A DNA stretch of 64,000 nucleotides. Source: Deinococcus cellulosilyticus NBRC 106333 = KACC 11606. Lineage in GTDB: Bacteria; Deinococcota; Deinococci; Deinococcales; Deinococcaceae. This document shows, one piece after another, positions 26,028-35,617 of this stretch. A model generated the notes under the pieces. It made no database searches and had not been told where the DNA came from. It saw nothing but the letters and a program-made list of their open reading frames with translations. The position numbers were made by a program, and so were the translations under genes. Each line of letters starts with the position of its first letter. Within the stretch, counting starts at the first letter, position 1. The stretch is from contig NZ_BJXB01000011.1 in NCBI RefSeq assembly GCF_007990775.1, positions 62,001 to 126,000 on the forward strand. Direction: 5' to 3'.

Positions 26028-26909
26028 ATGGTACGTTATACCCGCATTCCCAGTTCAAGCCTGCGTGTGACCGGAGCGGACCGGCTGGATTTCCTGACCG
26101 GCCAGATGACCGGGCATCTGAAAAATGCCCCCACCCCCGGGCGGGTTCCCTCCCTGTTTCTGAATGTCAAAGGGCAGATTGAGCACGTGGCCCAGGTGTA
26201 CCGCCGTGACAGCGACCTGTATGTGCACCTGCCCGAGAATGAGGCGGCCATTCTGGCGGCACGCTTCAGGAAATACATCATTTTCGATCAGGTGGACATC
26301 GAAGACACCACAGAAACCCTCGCCACCTTCCACATGTGGGGCGATGATCCCGAGGGAGAATTGCCGGGCTGGAACAGGGAAGGACCGGACACCCAGCACA
26401 TCCAGTGGGAAGAGGATTTCACGGTGCTGGTGTCCCGCATCCGCAGGAGCGAGCAGGTGGGTCTGGACATCCATCTGCTGCGCAGCAAGGTGCTGGACTT
26501 CCATGATTTCATCAAGCTGGAAGAGGCCGCCTGGGAAGAATTGCAGATGGAACGCATCCTGGCAGGCATTCCAGACGCCTACATCGATGGGTTCACCGGA
26601 TACCTGCCCCAGGAGTGCGGGATGGAATTTGCGGTCAGCTACCAGAAAGGCTGTTACATCGGGCAGGAGATCATGGCCCGCATCGAGGCCAGGGGCAATG
26701 CCCGCAACCATCTGGTCCGCCTGCGCGGCGAGGACATCCCCAGCTTTGCCGACATCACCCTGGACGGAAAAGTGGTGGGCACCACGGGCATCAGCCTGGG
26801 AGACACCTGCCTTGCTGTGTTGCGCAAGGAAATCGAATTCGGAACCCCCGTGCAGATTGAAGAGGCCTCTGCACAGCCCGAAGCCCTGCCTGTCCTGAGT
26901 CTGGTGTAA
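26028..26909 (+). CDS. ygfZ: YgfZ/GcvT-type folate-binding iron-sulfur protein
   Basis: A 293-residue YgfZ protein, related to GcvT and needed for repair or assembly of some iron-sulfur enzymes through tetrahydrofolate. The family signature KGCYIGQE is intact with Cys209, preceded by PQECGMEFAVSYQ. It heads an apparent three-gene operon: the next ATG follows the stop directly, and the third gene overlaps the second. Confidence 0.9.
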   Translation: MVRYTRIPSSSLRVTGADRLDFLTGQMTGHLKNAPTPGRVPSLFLNVKGQIEHVAQVYRRDSDLYVHLPENEAAILAARFRKYIIFDQVDIEDTTETLATFHMWGDDPEGELPGWNREGPDTQHIQWEEDFTVLVSRIRRSEQVGLDIHLLRSKVLDFHDFIKLEEAAWEELQMERILAGIPDAYIDGFTGYLPQECGMEFAVSYQKGCYIGQEIMARIEARGNARNHLVRLRGEDIPSFADITLDGKVVGTTGISLGDTCLAVLRKEIEFGTPVQIEEASAQPEALPVLSLV

Positions 26910-27335
26910 ATGCGTCTGGTTGAACAGCTCAGGGCAGCAAAAGGAAAGCCCTCCAGAGAACAGGCCCTGCCCATTTTGCGCACCGTGTACCTGCTGGCCT
27001 TTCTGGTGCTGATCGTTCCCATTGCCCTGCTTGGCGTGCTGTTTCTGCGGCACACCTGGGAACCCCTGTATTTCTGGATCTGGATGGGCCTCAGTGTGGT
27101 GCTGTCCGGAGCCGTGCTGGGCATGGCTGGACGGGCTTATCAGGAAGAGGCCTCCTTCAAAAGTGCCCTCACGGTGGCCATCCGTCTGGGAAGTGCTCCA
27201 GCCGTTCCAGCCCTTTTTGCGGCCCTGAATTACAGCAATGTGGTGTACCTGCTGGCTTTTATGGGCCTCAGTGCGGTGTTTTATCTGATGGGAGCACTGG
27301 CCCTCAGGAATTATGCGGGACCTTATCAAAGATGA
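26910..27335 (+). CDS. Four-span membrane protein, 141 residues
   Basis: Hydrophobic segments lie at about residues 23-45, 52-72, 85-105 and 110-132. No domain recognised. ATG 26910 follows the ygfZ stop codon with no gap, and its own stop overlaps the next start (ATGA), so translation is coupled along the operon. Function unknown. Confidence 0.7.
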   Translation: MRLVEQLRAAKGKPSREQALPILRTVYLLAFLVLIVPIALLGVLFLRHTWEPLYFWIWMGLSVVLSGAVLGMAGRAYQEEASFKSALTVAIRLGSAPAVPALFAALNYSNVVYLLAFMGLSAVFYLMGALALRNYAGPYQR

Positions 27336-27748
27336 CGCCAGAAGCGGACTTCATGCAGCTTTACAGTCTGTATCAGAACCGAATCAGAGAGGTGATTCAC
27401 AGGCTGCAGCTTGCATACAGCGCCCACATTTCACCAGAAAACGCAGGGGAGGCTTTTCCGGCCCACGGAGAGCTTGAAGGTCTGGAGTTCCACTTTCACG
27501 GTCTGGGGTGTACTGCTCTGCTGGAAGGTCAGGTGGTGGCGTGGGACTGGTTGAGCGTGGAAGGTGACCGACACGATCTGATTGTTCCGTGGATGATGTG
27601 GAGGTCTCTGGAACATCTTGAGGGCACAGAAGGCTTCGATGCTTTTAAAGCACAGCTTTCTTTGCTGGTGGAGCAAGGAACCTTGAAGGTCTGGGATGGA
27701 TGCCAGGATCTCTTGATGGTGGTCCATTCTGCAGAGGCCACTGGATAA
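27332..27748 (+). CDS. DUF6896-like protein, 138 residues
   Basis: A soluble protein whose centre, EGLEFHFHGLGC, then LEGQVVAWDW and WMMWRSLE, resembles the H-G-x-G-C pattern of the DUF6896 family of unknown function. It starts by ATGA overlap with the membrane protein gene and is the last gene of the ygfZ operon. Family placement is tentative. Confidence 0.6.
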   Translation: MTPEADFMQLYSLYQNRIREVIHRLQLAYSAHISPENAGEAFPAHGELEGLEFHFHGLGCTALLEGQVVAWDWLSVEGDRHDLIVPWMMWRSLEHLEGTEGFDAFKAQLSLLVEQGTLKVWDGCQDLLMVVHSAEATG

Positions 27749-27788
27749 AAAACCAAAGCAACAGTCCCCTGGAGGTTCAGGGGACTGT
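27745..27788. terminator. Terminator between the ygfZ operon and metY
   Basis: An 11-bp stem ACAGTCCCCTG/CAGGGGACTGT with a 6-base loop. The T-rich side faces the minus strand, so it mainly serves metY. Confidence 0.85.
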
Positions 27789-27826
27789 GTGGACACAAAA
27801 ATTTAGAGCATAAAACAGGAGGATTC

Positions 27827-29137
27827 TTAAACCAGTGCTGGCACCTGTTTGAGGGCCTGTTCGATGTCCGCAATGATGTCATCGATGTGCTCGATGCCCA
27901 CCGAGATGCGCACGAGTCCGGGGGTCACGCCAGCGGAACGCTGTTCGGCCTCAGAAAGCTGGCTGTGGGTGGTGCTTGCGGGGTGAATCACCAGGGTTTT
28001 GGTGTCTCCGACGTTGGCGAGCAAAGAGGCCAGTTTGACGTTGTTCACGAAGGCTTCCCCTGCAGCGCGTCCCCCTTTCAGTTCGAAACCCAGGATGCTG
28101 CCTGCCCCATTCGGAAAGTACTTCTGGGCAAGGGCATGGTGGGGGTGGGACGGCAGGTCGGGGTGAATGACCCGTTCCACTTCGGGATGGCTGCTCAGGT
28201 ATTCGGCCAGTTTGTGGGTGTTCTGGATGTGGCGCTCTGCCCTTAAAGACAGGGTTTCCAGACCCGTGATGAACAGGCTGGAGTGGTGCGGGCTCAGGGT
28301 GGTGCCCAGGTCGCGCAGGTTCTCCACCCGTGCACGGATGATGAAGGCAATGTTGGGGAGGCCCAGGGGATTGCCTTCCCCAAAGACATCCCAGAACTTC
28401 AGGCCGTGGTAGCCAGGGCTCGGTTCGGTGAACAGGGGATAGCGTCCGTTGGCCCAGTTGAAGTTGCCCCCGTCCACAATCAGTCCACCGATGGCCTGAC
28501 CATGACCACCAATCCATTTGCTGGCACTGTGAATCACGATGTTGGCCCCGTGTTCGATGGGACGGATCAGGTAACCGCCCTGCCCGAAGGTGTTGTCCAC
28601 CAGCACAGCAACCCCTTTTTCGTGGGCCACTTTTGCAATTTCTGCAAGGTCAGGGATGTTGAGGGCAGGGTTCCCGATGGACTCCAGGAACACCCCTTTG
28701 GTGTTTTCGTCGATCAGGGCAGCGAACTCCTCAGGTCTTTCTTCGGAGGAGGTGAACTTCACGTTGATGCCCAGTCGGGGCAGCGTCACTTTAAACAGGT
28801 TGTAGGTCCCACCGTAGAGGTTGGGGGTGGAAACGATGTTGTCTCCCTGCTGCGCCAGGGTCAGGATGCTGAGCAGCACGGCGGCGTGGCCGCTTGCCAC
28901 GGCAAGGGCTGCTGCTCCACCTTCAAGAGCGGCAATGCGGCTTTCCAGAACCTCGTTGGTGGGGTTCATGATCCGGGAGTAGATGTTCCCGAACTCCCGC
29001 AGGCCGAACAGGTTGGCGGCGTGCTCGGCGTTTCTGAAATTGTAACTGGTGGTCTGGTAGATGGGGGTGGCGCGGCTCCCGGTGGTCGGGTCGGGGGTCT
29101 GTCCGGCATGAACCTGCAGGGTCTCAAACTTTGGCAT
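27827..29137 (-). CDS. metY: O-acetylhomoserine sulfhydrylase
   Basis: A 436-residue PLP enzyme of the Cys/Met metabolism family that adds sulfide to O-acetylhomoserine to make homocysteine. It has ETLQVHAGQTPDPTTGSRA, ALASGHAA-type region, VLVDNTFGQGG and the PLP lysine in SASKWIGGHG. ATG 29137 is chosen because GGAGGAG lies 8 bases upstream; the ORF extension to 29326 runs into the riboswitch. A SAM riboswitch upstream links expression to methionine supply. Confidence 0.94.
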   Translation of the reverse strand: MPKFETLQVHAGQTPDPTTGSRATPIYQTTSYNFRNAEHAANLFGLREFGNIYSRIMNPTNEVLESRIAALEGGAAALAVASGHAAVLLSILTLAQQGDNIVSTPNLYGGTYNLFKVTLPRLGINVKFTSSEERPEEFAALIDENTKGVFLESIGNPALNIPDLAEIAKVAHEKGVAVLVDNTFGQGGYLIRPIEHGANIVIHSASKWIGGHGQAIGGLIVDGGNFNWANGRYPLFTEPSPGYHGLKFWDVFGEGNPLGLPNIAFIIRARVENLRDLGTTLSPHHSSLFITGLETLSLRAERHIQNTHKLAEYLSSHPEVERVIHPDLPSHPHHALAQKYFPNGAGSILGFELKGGRAAGEAFVNNVKLASLLANVGDTKTLVIHPASTTHSQLSEAEQRSAGVTPGLVRISVGIEHIDDIIADIEQALKQVPALV

Positions 29138-29276
29138 AAAAGGGTCTCCTCCCAGATGTGGATCTGAAAATGGCGGCTCTTGTTTTGAGAGATTGGGGAT
29201 AAATGAATCCCCCTCTCGTGAAAACAGACATCGTTGTCTGCGCTTTCGAGAAGGGGATGGGGTGTCGTCCATGCCT

Positions 29277-29389
29277 TCCCTTATCGTTCCTGCCATCCTG
29301 GCGGGTCTGAGAGCACCGTGTTGCAATGGGAACCGGTTGCTGTGATGGTCAAGGAGTCAGGTCTCTCGCATCACTCGGGATAAGAGCGT
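29277..29389 (-). promoter_or_regulatory. SAM riboswitch (SAM-I clan)
   Basis: On the minus strand the leader has P1 (CTCTTATC with GATAAGGG), P2 (GTGATG with CATCAC), the conserved AGCAACCGG and ACGGTGCT segments around P3, and a P4 hairpin (GCC AGGAT GGC). These are hallmarks of the S-box clan, and the downstream gene is a methionine-synthesis gene. Downstream, CAGACA-ACGA-TGTCTG followed by TTTT and a larger ATCCCC...GGGGAT stem could be the expression platform. Confidence 0.85.
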
Positions 29390-29412
29390 CAGGAGGTCCT
29401 GACGTGGGAACC

Positions 29413-29442
29413 AGTGTACGGGACACAGGCTTTTATTGTCAA
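29413..29442 (-). promoter_or_regulatory. metY promoter
   Basis: TTGACA, 18 bases, then TACACT, just upstream of the riboswitch. Confidence 0.8.
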
Positions 29443-29485
29443 CAAGTTTTATCAACTATTTTCAGGACAGATGGCTTATGGGCAA

Positions 29486-29509
29486 ACAGGCACCCCGCAG
29501 GGTGCCTGT
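29486..29509. terminator. Hairpin after the lipoprotein hydrolase gene
   Basis: A 10-bp stem ACAGGCACCC/GGGTGCCTGT with loop CGCA. The T-run on the minus strand is weak (TTTGCCC). Confidence 0.55.
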
Positions 29510-29519
29510 CAAGTCTGGT

Positions 29520-31136
29520 TCACCTGAAGGGCAGGTGGGGCAGAGGCTCCAGTGGAGGCAACAGAGGCAGATCTTTGAGCGCCTCGATCAGGCCCTGCTG
29601 CAAGCCCTGCTTTTGCACCTGACCAGGCAGGACAAAAACCACAGGCGTTTCGGTGCAGGGCCGGGCCAGATTCTGCTGGGGGTTCAGCAGAAAATCGCGC
29701 ATGATCTGGGTGCCACAGCTGGAATCATAGGATTTTTTGCTGGTGTTCCAGGCAGGGTAGACCACCCCATGGGCCCCATCACGCACATACACCAGTCGTT
29801 TGTTGCTGAGGGCCTGCGCCACCCCAAGGGCCTGGCTTTCCGGGGTGATGGGATCAAACCTCCCAGAGAGCAGCAAGGTGGGCAGGGCACTGGGGGTGCG
29901 CTGGGCCGCCTGGGCGTCAGAGGCAGGCACAGGCCATTTTGCACAGATGTTGAAGGCGTACTGGTTGTACCCCTGGTAATGCGATTTGAAGGGTTCAACG
30001 AGCTGCTTTTCTTTTTCCTGAGCGGCCTGAAGGCTGGTGAAAGGCACGATGTCCGAGCAGAGCACGGAGTTGTAGACCGCTTCGCTGAAGTCATCTTCTT
30101 CCTCCAGCACGTAGAGCAGGTAAACAAGCTGGGACCATCTGCTGTACTGACGCTTCTGGGCTTGTTGCAGCAAGGCAGGAATCTGAGGCACAAACCGCTC
30201 AGAGTAGGTGATTTGCCGCAACACCCCCAGGAACATGCTGCTGGTCATCTGGAACTGCACCAGCTGGCCCTGGTCATACACAGGCCTCATCTGGTCGTCC
30301 AGCAGGGTGACCATGATTTTGTGGGTGTCCTGATCCTGCAGCACTGCTTTCAGGGTGTCCAGCAGGTTTCCGTAAGCGGTCTTGCAGGCGTTGTCCTGCT
30401 GGCAGTCTGCATTGAGGTTCAGGAAAGCCTCACTGAAGCGGCCCGGCCCATCAATGACAAACGGCTGCTCAGGGTCAACAACGCCATCGAGCACCACACT
30501 GTCGATTTTCTCAGGGTGGTCCCGCATCAGGCGCTGGGCAAGCTGGGTGCCGTAAGAGCTGCCGTAAACCTTCAATTTGCTGTACCCCAGCACACTGGCA
30601 ATGTCGGCAATGTCGGCTGCACTGTTGCGGGTGGTGTACTGGCCGGGATCGGCAACCCTGCTGACATTCTGGAAGCACTGGGCCTCGGTCTGTGGATAGG
30701 GGCAGGACAGAGAGGGAAGCGATTTGCCCACACCACGCTGGTCGTAAACAATCACATCTCCAGTGGCCAGCCAGTCCTGACTGAACTTGTTTTTCGTGGT
30801 GGCAAGAATCGGAGCCCGCCAGGCAGAAGTGCCTCCGGGTCCACCTTCAAGGTTGATGGTGGCGGTAGCGGTCTTCTGTCCTGGGGTCTTGTGAATCAGG
30901 GCCACCGCAAGTTTGATGTTGCGTCCATCGGGCTTGTTGCGGTTCTCCTTGACCACCACATATCCGCATTCCACATTCTGCGGTGCTGTGGTGCCCGGAA
31001 AGAACGGGCATGCCGAATTGGGAACCCGATCAAAACGGGGAGCAGGCCCCCGATCTTCCTGTGGAACCTGGGGATTGCAGGCCACCAGCAGACCCAGAAA
31101 AAAGCCTGCAAACAGCCATCTTGAAGTGTGAATCAT
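29520..31136 (-). CDS. Lipoprotein alpha/beta hydrolase, TAP-like peptidase
   Basis: A 538-residue exported hydrolase. The N-terminus MIHTSRWLFAGFFLGLLVAC ends in a lipobox with Cys20. The domain order is an alpha/beta hydrolase core with INLEGGPGGTS and YDQRGVGKS, nucleophile elbow GSSYGT, a helical lid, then a TAP-like C-terminal part with the acid in SGRFDPITP and histidine in DGAHGVVYP. It resembles tripeptidyl/proline aminopeptidases of the S33 family that free short peptides outside the cell. Several cysteine pairs are likely disulfides. GGAGG lies 8 bases before ATG 31136. Confidence 0.85.
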   Translation of the reverse strand: MIHTSRWLFAGFFLGLLVACNPQVPQEDRGPAPRFDRVPNSACPFFPGTTAPQNVECGYVVVKENRNKPDGRNIKLAVALIHKTPGQKTATATINLEGGPGGTSAWRAPILATTKNKFSQDWLATGDVIVYDQRGVGKSLPSLSCPYPQTEAQCFQNVSRVADPGQYTTRNSAADIADIASVLGYSKLKVYGSSYGTQLAQRLMRDHPEKIDSVVLDGVVDPEQPFVIDGPGRFSEAFLNLNADCQQDNACKTAYGNLLDTLKAVLQDQDTHKIMVTLLDDQMRPVYDQGQLVQFQMTSSMFLGVLRQITYSERFVPQIPALLQQAQKRQYSRWSQLVYLLYVLEEEDDFSEAVYNSVLCSDIVPFTSLQAAQEKEKQLVEPFKSHYQGYNQYAFNICAKWPVPASDAQAAQRTPSALPTLLLSGRFDPITPESQALGVAQALSNKRLVYVRDGAHGVVYPAWNTSKKSYDSSCGTQIMRDFLLNPQQNLARPCTETPVVFVLPGQVQKQGLQQGLIEALKDLPLLPPLEPLPHLPFR

Positions 31137-31275
31137 TCCTTTTCCTCCATGACATTGTCAAACCCTGTCTGTGACTTTCAGAAGTGGATGGCCTGCTTGA
31201 TGCTTTGATTGTCACAGAGGTGATTTTCATCTGTCGTTGTGATGGTAACACATTCTTTGTGACATCGGATTTGAA

Positions 31276-31311
31276 GCAAAAGAACAGGGAAGTGGTTTTG
31301 CCACTCCCCTG
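31276..31311 (-). terminator. Terminator of the solute-binding protein gene
   Basis: On the minus strand CAGGGGAGTGG pairs with CCACTTCCCTG (one mismatch), followed by TTCTTTTGC. Confidence 0.8.
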
Positions 31312-31324
31312 AGACCTGCAGGTT

Positions 31325-32095
31325 TTATTTCGCAACAATCCACTTTTCGATGAGTTTCTGGTACTCCCCACTCTTTTTCAGGCGGTCCAGCGTCCTGTTG
31401 GCAGCCTGAGCCAGATCGCTGTTTTTGGCAAAAGCGATGCCATAATCTTCGGACACCAGGTCTTTGCCTGCCTGCACGAATTGACCTGCCCGCGCTTTCT
31501 TCAGGTAATCCACGGTGGGCTTGTCGCCAACGATGGCATCAATGCGCCCGTTCTGCACGTCGCTGAGACCAGAAGCAAAATCATCGTAGACTTTCAGGGT
31601 GGCCCCCAGCTTTTTCAGGTTCTCATCGGCAAAATAAAAGCCGGTGGTGTTGGACTGTACCCCGATGGTTCTGCCTTTCAGTGAGTTCAGGGGCCAGCCC
31701 AGCTTTCTGGGGTTGCCGTTTTTGGCAATGAAGACCTGGGCACTGGTGAAATAGGGCTTGCTGAAAGAGACAATTTTGGCCCGCTCATCCGTGATGGTGA
31801 TGCCAGAGATCGCCATGTCCACCCGTTTCGAGGTGACACTGCCGGGCATCAGTTGTCCAAAACCCACATTCTGAATTTCCAGTTTGACGCCAAGGTCTTT
31901 CGCAATGGCTCTGGCGATGTCGATGTCAAAGCCAACAATTTCCCCCTTGTCGTTGGTGAATTCGAAAGGCTGGAACTGTGGATCGGTTCCGAGCACCAGG
32001 GTTCCTTTCTTTTTGACCTCGGCCACGGTGGTGGCCAGTGCACTTCCGATCAGACTTCCAGTGAGGAGCATTCCCAGCAGCAGGGTTTTCTTCAT
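31325..32095 (-). CDS. Amino-acid-type ABC transporter substrate-binding protein
   Basis: A 256-residue periplasmic binding protein of the family 3 type, with a Sec signal (MKKTLLLGMLLTGSLIGSALA). Family positions include LVLGTDPQFQPFEF, GEIVGFDIDIARAIAK and the DMAISGITITDERA motif for polar amino acids. No permease or ATPase gene is adjacent, so it is an orphan component. GAGG lies 7 bases before ATG 32095. Confidence 0.9.
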   Translation of the reverse strand: MKKTLLLGMLLTGSLIGSALATTVAEVKKKGTLVLGTDPQFQPFEFTNDKGEIVGFDIDIARAIAKDLGVKLEIQNVGFGQLMPGSVTSKRVDMAISGITITDERAKIVSFSKPYFTSAQVFIAKNGNPRKLGWPLNSLKGRTIGVQSNTTGFYFADENLKKLGATLKVYDDFASGLSDVQNGRIDAIVGDKPTVDYLKKARAGQFVQAGKDLVSEDYGIAFAKNSDLAQAANRTLDRLKKSGEYQKLIEKWIVAK

Positions 32096-32166
32096 GGTTT
32101 ACCTCTCCTGTCAACAATAACATGAGCTTCTGGTCCCTCCGCCAGATGCCGTATTCCAGAAAACAG

Positions 32167-32195
32167 AAAAGGCCCTGCGATTTCCAGGGCCTTTT
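32167..32195. terminator. Terminator after the astacin gene
   Basis: An 11-bp stem AAAAGGCCCTG/CAGGGCCTTTT with a 7-base loop. The A- and T-ends make it bidirectional. Confidence 0.9.
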
Positions 32196-32206
32196 GAAAT
32201 CGAAAT

Positions 32207-33526
32207 TCAGTGTGAGACAGGAATCAGGCGGAAACGCTGGGCATTGGAATCGTTGCAGGTCCACTGTTGCAGTTGCACATCTGCGGTGCTTGAGGAGGGC
32301 ACATCCAGGCAGATGCCAGAGTGTTTGAAGCCGAACTGCCAGACCCCGGTGGCAACCTGTGCAGGACGCAGAAGCTGGTTTCTCAGGCCGGGATCATCGG
32401 GGTTGGCGTGGCAGTCCCACTGGACCAGTTTGGCTCCGGCGGTTTTGCTGATGCCTGAAATGTCAGCACACTTGTTGGAATGGACCGCCTGAATCTGGTA
32501 GTACACCCCTTCTGCGGTGTTCACCTGCTTGAAGCGCCAATCCTGGTTGTATAGGGTGTTTCTTTCGATGCAACTGTACTGTTTGACACTGGCCCCATTG
32601 GCCGTGGACACGTTGTCCACATCCAGACACTTGTTGCTGGCGAGGTTCTGGATGCGGTAGACCCCTCCGTTGGTGATGCTGGTGGCAGGACCGGTGCTGC
32701 CCGGGTAGATGGTGTTGATGCCGGAGATGTCGGTGGCTGTGAGGTTGGGACCATTGCCCACCCGGTTGTAATCCACGCCGCCCACCCTGGGGGTCATGGC
32801 AAGGTTGTTGCCCCAGTACAGTCCGTAGTGCATGATGCTGTAAAAGTCGTAAGTGCCGTGGGGTCTGGCCTCACTGTTGATCTGGAACTGGCTGTGCCAG
32901 TCTGCAGGGATGTTCTGCCAGTTGATGGTGATCCACTGGTCGCGGTCCGAGCGGGTCTGTTCATGGTGCAACCCTGCGGCGTGGGTCATCTCGTGCAGCG
33001 CGGTGTGCTGGCTGTGGCAACCATCGCCCAGTGAGAGGTCCTGTGCGCCTCCGATCATGCCCACGTAGGAATAACAGCCATTTCCTTTGAAGAACCGCAC
33101 GTAATTGGCCTGATTGGTGCGGGGCACCCAGCGCACGTTGGTGGTGCTGTTGTAGATGTTGACGGCATTCTGAATCAGGCTGGTCTGACCACTGAGGCTG
33201 CCATCAATCACATAAGGGATGGTCTTGTTGCTCCAGGGCCTGGTGGTGACAATGGCGGCCTGGGGAGACACCTTGTGGTGTTCTGCATCGGCAGCGATCA
33301 GCATGTCTCCCTGGTACATCAGCTTCCCGTCTTTTTCGTAGGCGTGGATGGTGCTGGGGTGTTCGTTTCCTGCAAAGTGCACCTGCACTTTCTGGAAGTT
33401 GGGGGTGCTGCTGAAATCCATGTAGTGGGGGTCGGTCACCTGTTGTTGCACCTCAATGGAGGGGCTTGAACAGGAGGCCAGAAGGCCCAGTGAGATCAGG
33501 CCAGCAAAAGAAAGGGTTTGTTTCAT
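32207..33526 (-). CDS. Astacin-type metalloprotease lipoprotein with ricin domain
   Basis: A 439-residue exported protease. MKQTLSFAGLISLGLLASC carries a lipobox (Cys19). The astacin (M12A) catalytic domain at about 75-290 has HEMTHAAGLHHE (the HExxHxxGxxH zinc motif) and the Met-turn SIMHYG. The C-terminal ~150 residues are a ricin-type beta-trefoil with repeated KCLD and QxW-like positions, probably a carbohydrate-binding module. AAGGAG lies 7 bases before ATG 33526, which is chosen over an upstream in-frame start. A role in degrading external protein or glycoprotein is inferred. Confidence 0.92.
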   Translation of the reverse strand: MKQTLSFAGLISLGLLASCSSPSIEVQQQVTDPHYMDFSSTPNFQKVQVHFAGNEHPSTIHAYEKDGKLMYQGDMLIAADAEHHKVSPQAAIVTTRPWSNKTIPYVIDGSLSGQTSLIQNAVNIYNSTTNVRWVPRTNQANYVRFFKGNGCYSYVGMIGGAQDLSLGDGCHSQHTALHEMTHAAGLHHEQTRSDRDQWITINWQNIPADWHSQFQINSEARPHGTYDFYSIMHYGLYWGNNLAMTPRVGGVDYNRVGNGPNLTATDISGINTIYPGSTGPATSITNGGVYRIQNLASNKCLDVDNVSTANGASVKQYSCIERNTLYNQDWRFKQVNTAEGVYYQIQAVHSNKCADISGISKTAGAKLVQWDCHANPDDPGLRNQLLRPAQVATGVWQFGFKHSGICLDVPSSSTADVQLQQWTCNDSNAQRFRLIPVSH

Positions 33527-34037
33527 CAGGGTTCTCCTTTGAATGCAGCACAGGACCAGACACAGAACGGACATCGGGGTTCTGTGGGCACGTGTTCATC
33601 CTGTGGAAAATGGACCGGACACAACGCAGACAGGAAAGAGGTCCCGGCGAATGACAGGCTGGAGAGGTGCGGACAGGTTTGCCGCAGGCCTCTCTCCAGC
33701 GACGTTTTTTGGAACGTCACAAAGATGTAAGGATTTGTGTACCGGTATAGTAATGGCATTATGCAATGGTTTTTCAAATTTGTATAGACAGATTTGATTT
33801 CAGACTTTTTCAGATTGGTGACACCAAGGGTGCGTTGATACCACTTGGGACAGTGGTCTTATATGTCATGTCGACACAAAGATTTGTTGTAGTGCTCCGG
33901 TCCCCGTGGTTTACTCCCTGCCTTTGTATACCAGCAGCCTGGTTTATGCAGTCCAGGTCTGTCCTCTACCACCCCCACATTTAAACCGGGTCCAAACCAG
34001 GGACTGCAGGCCTATTCTGGGGTCCAAGGAGGGCAAA
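33527..34037. other. Long intergenic region between the astacin gene and aceB
   Basis: No gene seen in these 511 bases. It holds two hairpins, CTGGAGAG...CTCTCCAG (33659-33699, with inner TGCGG/CCGCA) and GACGTT/AACGTC (33701-33718), then an AT-rich stretch up to about 33880. It must contain the divergent promoters; no clear -35/-10 pair was assigned. A short structured RNA is possible. Confidence 0.5.
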
Positions 34038-35609
34038 ATGACACAGACCCAGTGGCTGCACACCCCGAGATTGACGCCCCAACAGGCGTCCATCCTCACT
34101 CCTGAAGCCCTCGAATTCATCTTCCATCTGGAACGGCGCTTCGGGAGTGACCGCAAGGAACTGCTTGCTGTACGCGCCGTACGCCAGCGTGAAATTGAAG
34201 GCGGCAAACACCCCACCTTTCTTTCCGAAACCCGTTTCATTCGCGAAAAAGACTGGCAGATTGCACCCCTCCCACAGGACCTGCTGGACCGGCGTGTGGA
34301 AATCACCGGACCCGTGGACCGCAAAATGATCATCAATGCCCTCAACAGTGGTGCAAAAGTCTTCATGGCCGATTTTGAAGACGCGAGCAGCCCCACCTGG
34401 GAAAACTGCATCCAGGGCCAGATCAACCTGCGTGACGCCGTGCGCAGAACCATCACCTTTGAAGGAGGAGGGAAGACCTACCGCCTGAACGAAACCCCGG
34501 CCACCCTGAAAGTGCGCCCCAGAGGGCTGCACCTCGAAGAGAAACATGTGATGCTGATGGGCCAGCCCATCTCAGGCAGCCTGTTCGATTTCGGGATTTT
34601 TCTTTTTCACAACGCAAAAGAACTGCTCCGTCAGGGCTCAGGCCCCTACTTCTACCTGCCCAAACTGGAAAGTCACCGGGAAGCCCGCTGGTGGAACGAG
34701 GTCTTTCTCTTTGCCCAGGAGCACCTGGGCCTCCCCAGAGGAACCATCAAAGCCACCGTCCTGATCGAGACCATCCTCGCAGCCTTCGAGATGGACGAGA
34801 TTCTCTATGAGTTGCGCGAGCACTCTGCTGGCCTCAACTGTGGCCGCTGGGACTACATCTTCTCGATCATCAAAAAATTCAGGCATGATCCAGACTTTGT
34901 GATGCCAGATCGGGCGAAAGTCACCATGGCCACCCCCATGATGACCGCCTACTCCAGACTCGCCATCCAGACCTGCCACAAACGGGGTGCCCCGGCCATC
35001 GGAGGGATGAGTGCCTTCATTCCTGTCAAGCACGATGAAACAGCCAACCAGAAAGCTTTTGAGCAGGTGCGCCTTGACAAAGAACGTGAAGCCCTGAACG
35101 GACACGACGGCACCTGGGTCGCCCACCCCGGACTGGTTCCGGTTGCCCTTGAAGTCTTTGACCGCCTGATGCCTGCCCCCAACCAGATCCACAAACAACT
35201 CCCAGATCTGGAAGTGACCCCTGAAGACCTGCTCACCGTCCCCACTGGAGACATCACCGATGAAGGGGTGAAAACCAACATCTCAGTGGGCTTGCAGTAC
35301 CTGGCTGCCTGGCTGCAGGGGGCCGGAGCCGTTCCCATCCACAACCTGATGGAAGACGCCGCCACTGCAGAAATCTCCCGCGCTCAGCTCTGGCAGTGGA
35401 TTCACCACCAGCAGCACACCCAGACCGGACGCAAAATCACCCTGGCCCGCGTGAACGCCATCTTGCAAAAAGAACTCGCCCACCTGAAGGCCCTGAATTC
35501 CAGACAGGCAAAGTTTCTCGATCAGGCTGCAAAGCTCTATCTGGACTTGCTGGATCAGGAGAGGTTTGAGGAGTTTTTGACGCTGAAAGGGTATCAGCTG
35601 CTGGCCTGA
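34038..35609 (+). CDS. aceB: Malate synthase A
   Basis: A 523-residue malate synthase that condenses glyoxylate with acetyl-CoA in the glyoxylate shunt. Family features include FMADFEDASSPTWEN, RPRGLHLEEKH, YFYLPKLESHREARWWN, GTIKATVLIETILAAFEMDEI, RWDYIFSIIKKF and the catalytic-region HDGTWVAHPGL. AAGGAGG lies 5 bases before ATG 34038; the ORF extension to 33906 is non-coding. aceA follows 224 bases later on the same strand. Confidence 0.96.
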   Translation: MTQTQWLHTPRLTPQQASILTPEALEFIFHLERRFGSDRKELLAVRAVRQREIEGGKHPTFLSETRFIREKDWQIAPLPQDLLDRRVEITGPVDRKMIINALNSGAKVFMADFEDASSPTWENCIQGQINLRDAVRRTITFEGGGKTYRLNETPATLKVRPRGLHLEEKHVMLMGQPISGSLFDFGIFLFHNAKELLRQGSGPYFYLPKLESHREARWWNEVFLFAQEHLGLPRGTIKATVLIETILAAFEMDEILYELREHSAGLNCGRWDYIFSIIKKFRHDPDFVMPDRAKVTMATPMMTAYSRLAIQTCHKRGAPAIGGMSAFIPVKHDETANQKAFEQVRLDKEREALNGHDGTWVAHPGLVPVALEVFDRLMPAPNQIHKQLPDLEVTPEDLLTVPTGDITDEGVKTNISVGLQYLAAWLQGAGAVPIHNLMEDAATAEISRAQLWQWIHHQQHTQTGRKITLARVNAILQKELAHLKALNSRQAKFLDQAAKLYLDLLDQERFEEFLTLKGYQLLA

Positions 35610-35617
35610 AGTCACCC

